Of a stretch of 7,361 nucleotides of DNA, positions 5,867 through 7,361 are shown piece after piece. The notes below the pieces were generated by a model, which was given only the letters and a program-made list of their open reading frames with translations, was not told the origin of the DNA and did not search any database. The DNA comes from Microbacterium sp. (GTDB lineage Bacteria > Actinomycetota > Actinomycetes > Actinomycetales > Microbacteriaceae): NCBI GenBank assembly GCA_031286555.1, contig JAITUD010000300.1, forward strand, positions 1 through 7,361, read 5' to 3'. Within the stretch, counting starts at the first letter, position 1. Every line of letters begins with the position of its first letter. The position numbers and the translations under genes are program-made.

Positions 5867-6493
5867 ATGAACGCCCAGCATCCCGTCGACGTCGGCGCGG
5901 TCGTGCTGGTCGGTGGGCGCGCCTCGCGGATGGGCGGCGGGGACAAGCCGCTGCTGGATGTCGGCGGCACGACCCTGTTCGCGCGCGCCGTGCGCGCGTT
6001 GCAGCATGCCGGATGCAGGACGATCGTCGCCGTGGGACCCGAGCTCGATGCCAGCGCGCCGGTGCGCTGGGTGCGTGAGGAGCCGCCGTTCGGCGGTCCG
6101 GTCGCGGCGCTCGCCGCGGCTCTCGAAGGGACGGATGCGGGGGAGTGGACCGTGCTGCTCGCCGGTGACCTGCCCCGGGCGGACGAGGCCGTGCCGCAAC
6201 TGATCGCGCGGATCCCCGCGCTCAGCGATGGGGCGGTGTTCGTCGCGGACGGGCATCCGCAGTGGCTGTCCGGGGTTTACCGGTCCTCTGCTCTGCGCAG
6301 GGCGCTCGCGGAACTCGGCGACGGCGTCTCAGGGGCATCTTGTCGCGCCCTGCTCGGCGGCCTCGACCTGACCCTTCTGCCCGACGATGACGGCGTGACG
6401 GCCGACGTCGACACCCCTGAGGACCTCGCACGGGCACGGGGACGCGTCGGCGCGATAGCGTCGCAGAAGACCGAGGAGACGACGCATGACTGA
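5867..6493 (+). CDS. mobA: Molybdenum cofactor guanylyltransferase MobA
   Basis: MobA transfers GMP from GTP to Mo-molybdopterin, making the (bis-)MGD cofactor of DMSO-reductase family enzymes, NarG included. The 208-residue protein is a single nucleotidyltransferase fold. The P-loop-like signature VVLVGGRASRMGGGDKPLL (12-30) binds GTP; FGGPVAALAAALE (75-87) and LLAGDLPRAD (97-106), with the metal-binding Asp101, follow. PQWLSGVYRSSALRRAL (131-147) and ADVDTPEDLARAR (179-191) are typical of the C-terminal half. The ATG at 5867 is the only start that keeps the nucleotide-binding strand. The final 17 residues are hydrophilic and their codons overlap the signals for the next gene. A general NTP-transferase (MobA-like) label is the fallback; the Moco neighbours make true MobA likely. 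Confidence 0.92.
   Translation: MNAQHPVDVGAVVLVGGRASRMGGGDKPLLDVGGTTLFARAVRALQHAGCRTIVAVGPELDASAPVRWVREEPPFGGPVAALAAALEGTDAGEWTVLLAGDLPRADEAVPQLIARIPALSDGAVFVADGHPQWLSGVYRSSALRRALAELGDGVSGASCRALLGGLDLTLLPDDDGVTADVDTPEDLARARGRVGAIASQKTEETTHD
6456..6478 (+). promoter_or_regulatory. Candidate -10 and ribosome site for the DUF6457 gene
   Basis: TAGCGT (6456-6461) fits TANNNT and lies within the 3' end of mobA; GAGGAG (6473-6478) is 7 bases before the ATG at 6486. The ribosome site is good. The promoter is speculative because no -35 is clear and co-transcription with mobA is expected anyway. Confidence 0.3.
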
Positions 6494-6764
6494 CAAGAAG
6501 AGCACCCTGCCGCCCGAGGCTCTCGAGGAGTGGGCATCCGCACTGCGTGAGCGCTTCGACCTCTCCGCCGAGGACGTGCCGATCGCGCTGATCCTCGATC
6601 TGGCTCGCGACGTTGCGAACGGCGTCGCCCGTCCGGCAGCGCCGTTCAGCGCCTTCGTCGCCGGCCTGGTCGCGGGCCGCCAGGGCGGTACCCCCGATGA
6701 CATCCGCGCGGCTGTGGCCGCCGTGGTCGAGCTCGCCGGCACCTGGCCCGTACGCGACGCCTGA
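6486..6764 (+). CDS. DUF6457 domain-containing protein
   Basis: This 92-residue protein is mostly helical and fits DUF6457, a family of unknown function that I recall as mainly actinobacterial and often next to or fused with MobA. Visible features are LEEWASALRERFDLSAEDV (14-32), the family core ILDLARDVANGVARPAAPFS (36-55) and a helix-turn-helix-like end with FVAGLVAGRQGG (57-68) and DIRAAVAAVVELAGTW (72-87). It has no signal peptide, membrane segment or cysteine. The ATG overlaps the end of mobA by 8 bases (ATGACTGA), so expression is probably coupled to MobA. An accessory role in MGD formation or delivery is a context-based inference. The gene itself is secure because of the ribosome site, overlap and family match. 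Confidence 0.85.
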   Translation: MTDKKSTLPPEALEEWASALRERFDLSAEDVPIALILDLARDVANGVARPAAPFSAFVAGLVAGRQGGTPDDIRAAVAAVVELAGTWPVRDA

Positions 6765-6768
6765 GCCG

Positions 6769-6855
6769 CGGTACACCTGCACGACGCGGAAACACTTGCA
6801 CGGGTCGAGGGCCGCTCCGGTCGTGCATCCGTTCCCGAGTCGTGCATCCGTTCCG
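6769..6855. repeat. Symmetric four-unit 19-bp inverted tandem repeat between convergent genes
   Basis: TGCACG occurs at 6778 and 6797, and its complement CGTGCA at 6822 and 6841, so both pairs have a period of 19 and the whole is symmetric about base 6812. The right half contains GTCGTGCATCCGTTCC twice (6820-6835, 6839-6854). Folding about 6812 pairs 6778-6785 with 6839-6846 (8 bp), 6787-6789 with 6835-6837, 6791-6793 with 6831-6833, and 6797-6802 with 6822-6827, plus a few outer pairs to 6769/6855. It fills the 94-base gap between the stops of the DUF6457 gene and mog, so a two-way terminator is likely; there are no T-runs. Confidence 0.7.
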
Positions 6856-6858
6856 GGG

Positions 6859-7332
6859 TCAGTGGTCCGAGCCGTCGAGCTGCGCGATCACGTGCGACGC
6901 GACGGAGAGGATCACTGGCATCCCGTCGCGCACGCCGCCGGGCGATCCGGGCAGGTTGACGATCAGCGCGCCACCGGCGACGCCGGCGAGTCCGCGCGTG
7001 AGCAGGGCGACCGGCTTCTGTGCGGCGCCGACGCGGCGCAGCTCCTCCGGGATGCCGGGCAACTCGCGCTCCAGCACCCGAACAGTGCCCTCGGGTGTGG
7101 CATCCCGCGGCGCGACGCCGGTGCCGCCGCTGGTCACGATCAGCCGGGCGCCGTCGGCGATGGCCGCGCGGAGCGCCGCCTCCACGGCATCCGCTCCGTC
7201 CGGGACGATCAGTGCGTCGTCGCAGGCGAAGCCGGCGGCACGCAGCGCCTCGACGGCCACCGGGCCCGATCCGTCGGGCCGCAGGCCCGCCGCCGACCGA
7301 TCGGACACCGTGATCACCGCAGCCTGGAACAT
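6859..7332 (-). CDS. mog: MogA/MoaB family molybdopterin adenylyltransferase
   Basis: Mog-type enzymes adenylylate molybdopterin (MPT-AMP) before MoeA inserts molybdenum. The 157-residue protein is a single MoCF domain. It begins with AAVITVSDRSAAG (4-16) and continues with DGSGP (20-24). The active-site block IVTSGGTGVAPRDATPEGT (65-83) has GGTG and Asp77, and LPGIPEELR (91-99) and IVNLPGSPGGVRDGM (124-138) follow. Mog and MoaB cannot be separated by eye; either name fits, and in bacteria lacking gephyrin fusions both can do this step. The ATG (complement of 7330-7332) gives a start right at the first strand. It is transcribed toward mobA and DUF6457. A TAGGCT hexamer 6 bases before the ATG and the lack of a spaced ribosome site point to a leaderless mRNA. 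Confidence 0.94.
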   Translation of the reverse strand: MFQAAVITVSDRSAAGLRPDGSGPVAVEALRAAGFACDDALIVPDGADAVEAALRAAIADGARLIVTSGGTGVAPRDATPEGTVRVLERELPGIPEELRRVGAAQKPVALLTRGLAGVAGGALIVNLPGSPGGVRDGMPVILSVASHVIAQLDGSDH

Positions 7333-7338
7333 GGCCCC

Positions 7339-7344
7339 AGCCTA
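7339..7344 (-). promoter_or_regulatory. Candidate -10 for a leaderless mog mRNA
   Basis: On the minus strand TAGGCT (7344 to 7339) matches TANNNT and is followed by GGGGCC and then the ATG at 7332. The spacing from its last T to the A of ATG is 7 bases, the same as at mobA, placing the transcript start on the start codon. Confidence 0.4.
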
Positions 7345-7361
7345 GGGCGGCCCGGCCGCCC
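7345..7361. other. GC palindrome upstream of mog at the window edge
   Basis: GGGCGGCC (7345-7352) and GGCCGCCC (7354-7361) are perfect 8-bp arms around a single C. The palindrome abuts the candidate mog -10. It could be an operator, or the stem of a terminator belonging to a gene outside the window. In such GC-rich DNA chance is also possible. Confidence 0.4.

Noticed and set aside
6769..6855. CRISPR array
   Set aside because: Repeat units are about 19 bp with 3-base spacing, in opposing orientations and with no unique spacers or cas genes.
6842..7345. 167-codon plus-strand frame over mog
   Set aside because: It is antisense to mog, which has full-length family motifs; the plus-strand product is Ser/Pro/Arg-rich with no known motif.

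Overview
The window is high-GC DNA with the codon use, ATGA-overlapping genes and gene order of an actinobacterium. A Microbacteriaceae member such as Microbacterium is the best guess. That guess rests on the protein flavour, on many GCATCC/GGATGC hexamers, and on a GAGCGAGCGAAGCGAG-type intergenic element that I remember from that family; I could not verify it by search.

Bases 1-2914 hold the 3' part of a respiratory nitrate reductase operon. narH (iron-sulphur subunit) is cut by the window edge and is followed by narJ (assembly chaperone) and narI (membrane cytochrome b). narG would lie upstream, outside the window. The three genes overlap as ATGA junctions. A 73-base gap with a short GC hairpin and a repeat-like element leads to moeA/glp (2988-4220), which inserts molybdenum into molybdopterin.

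Bases 4200-5794 hold a separate three-gene unit: an OsmC-family thiol peroxidase-like protein, a small protein with two ACT-like halves, and an ArsR-type winged-helix regulator. All are joined by ATGA overlaps. A plausible promoter precedes the unit, with two palindromes in the 46-base leader. It is not an obvious part of nitrate respiration and is the best candidate here for an undescribed small system.

Bases 5855-6764 return to molybdenum cofactor work: mobA (guanylyltransferase giving the MGD cofactor that NarG needs) and a DUF6457 protein overlapping it by 8 bases. On the minus strand, mog/moaB (6859-7332, molybdopterin adenylylation) converges on them. Between the converging ends lies a symmetric four-unit, 19-bp-period inverted repeat that can fold into one long imperfect hairpin. 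mobA and mog both have a -10-like hexamer 6 bases before the ATG, suggesting leaderless mRNAs.

Together: mog adenylylates molybdopterin, moeA inserts Mo, mobA makes the guanine dinucleotide form, NarJ helps load it into NarG, and NarH and NarI carry electrons from menaquinol to nitrate reduction. No moaA/C/D/E or nitrate transporter is in this window.
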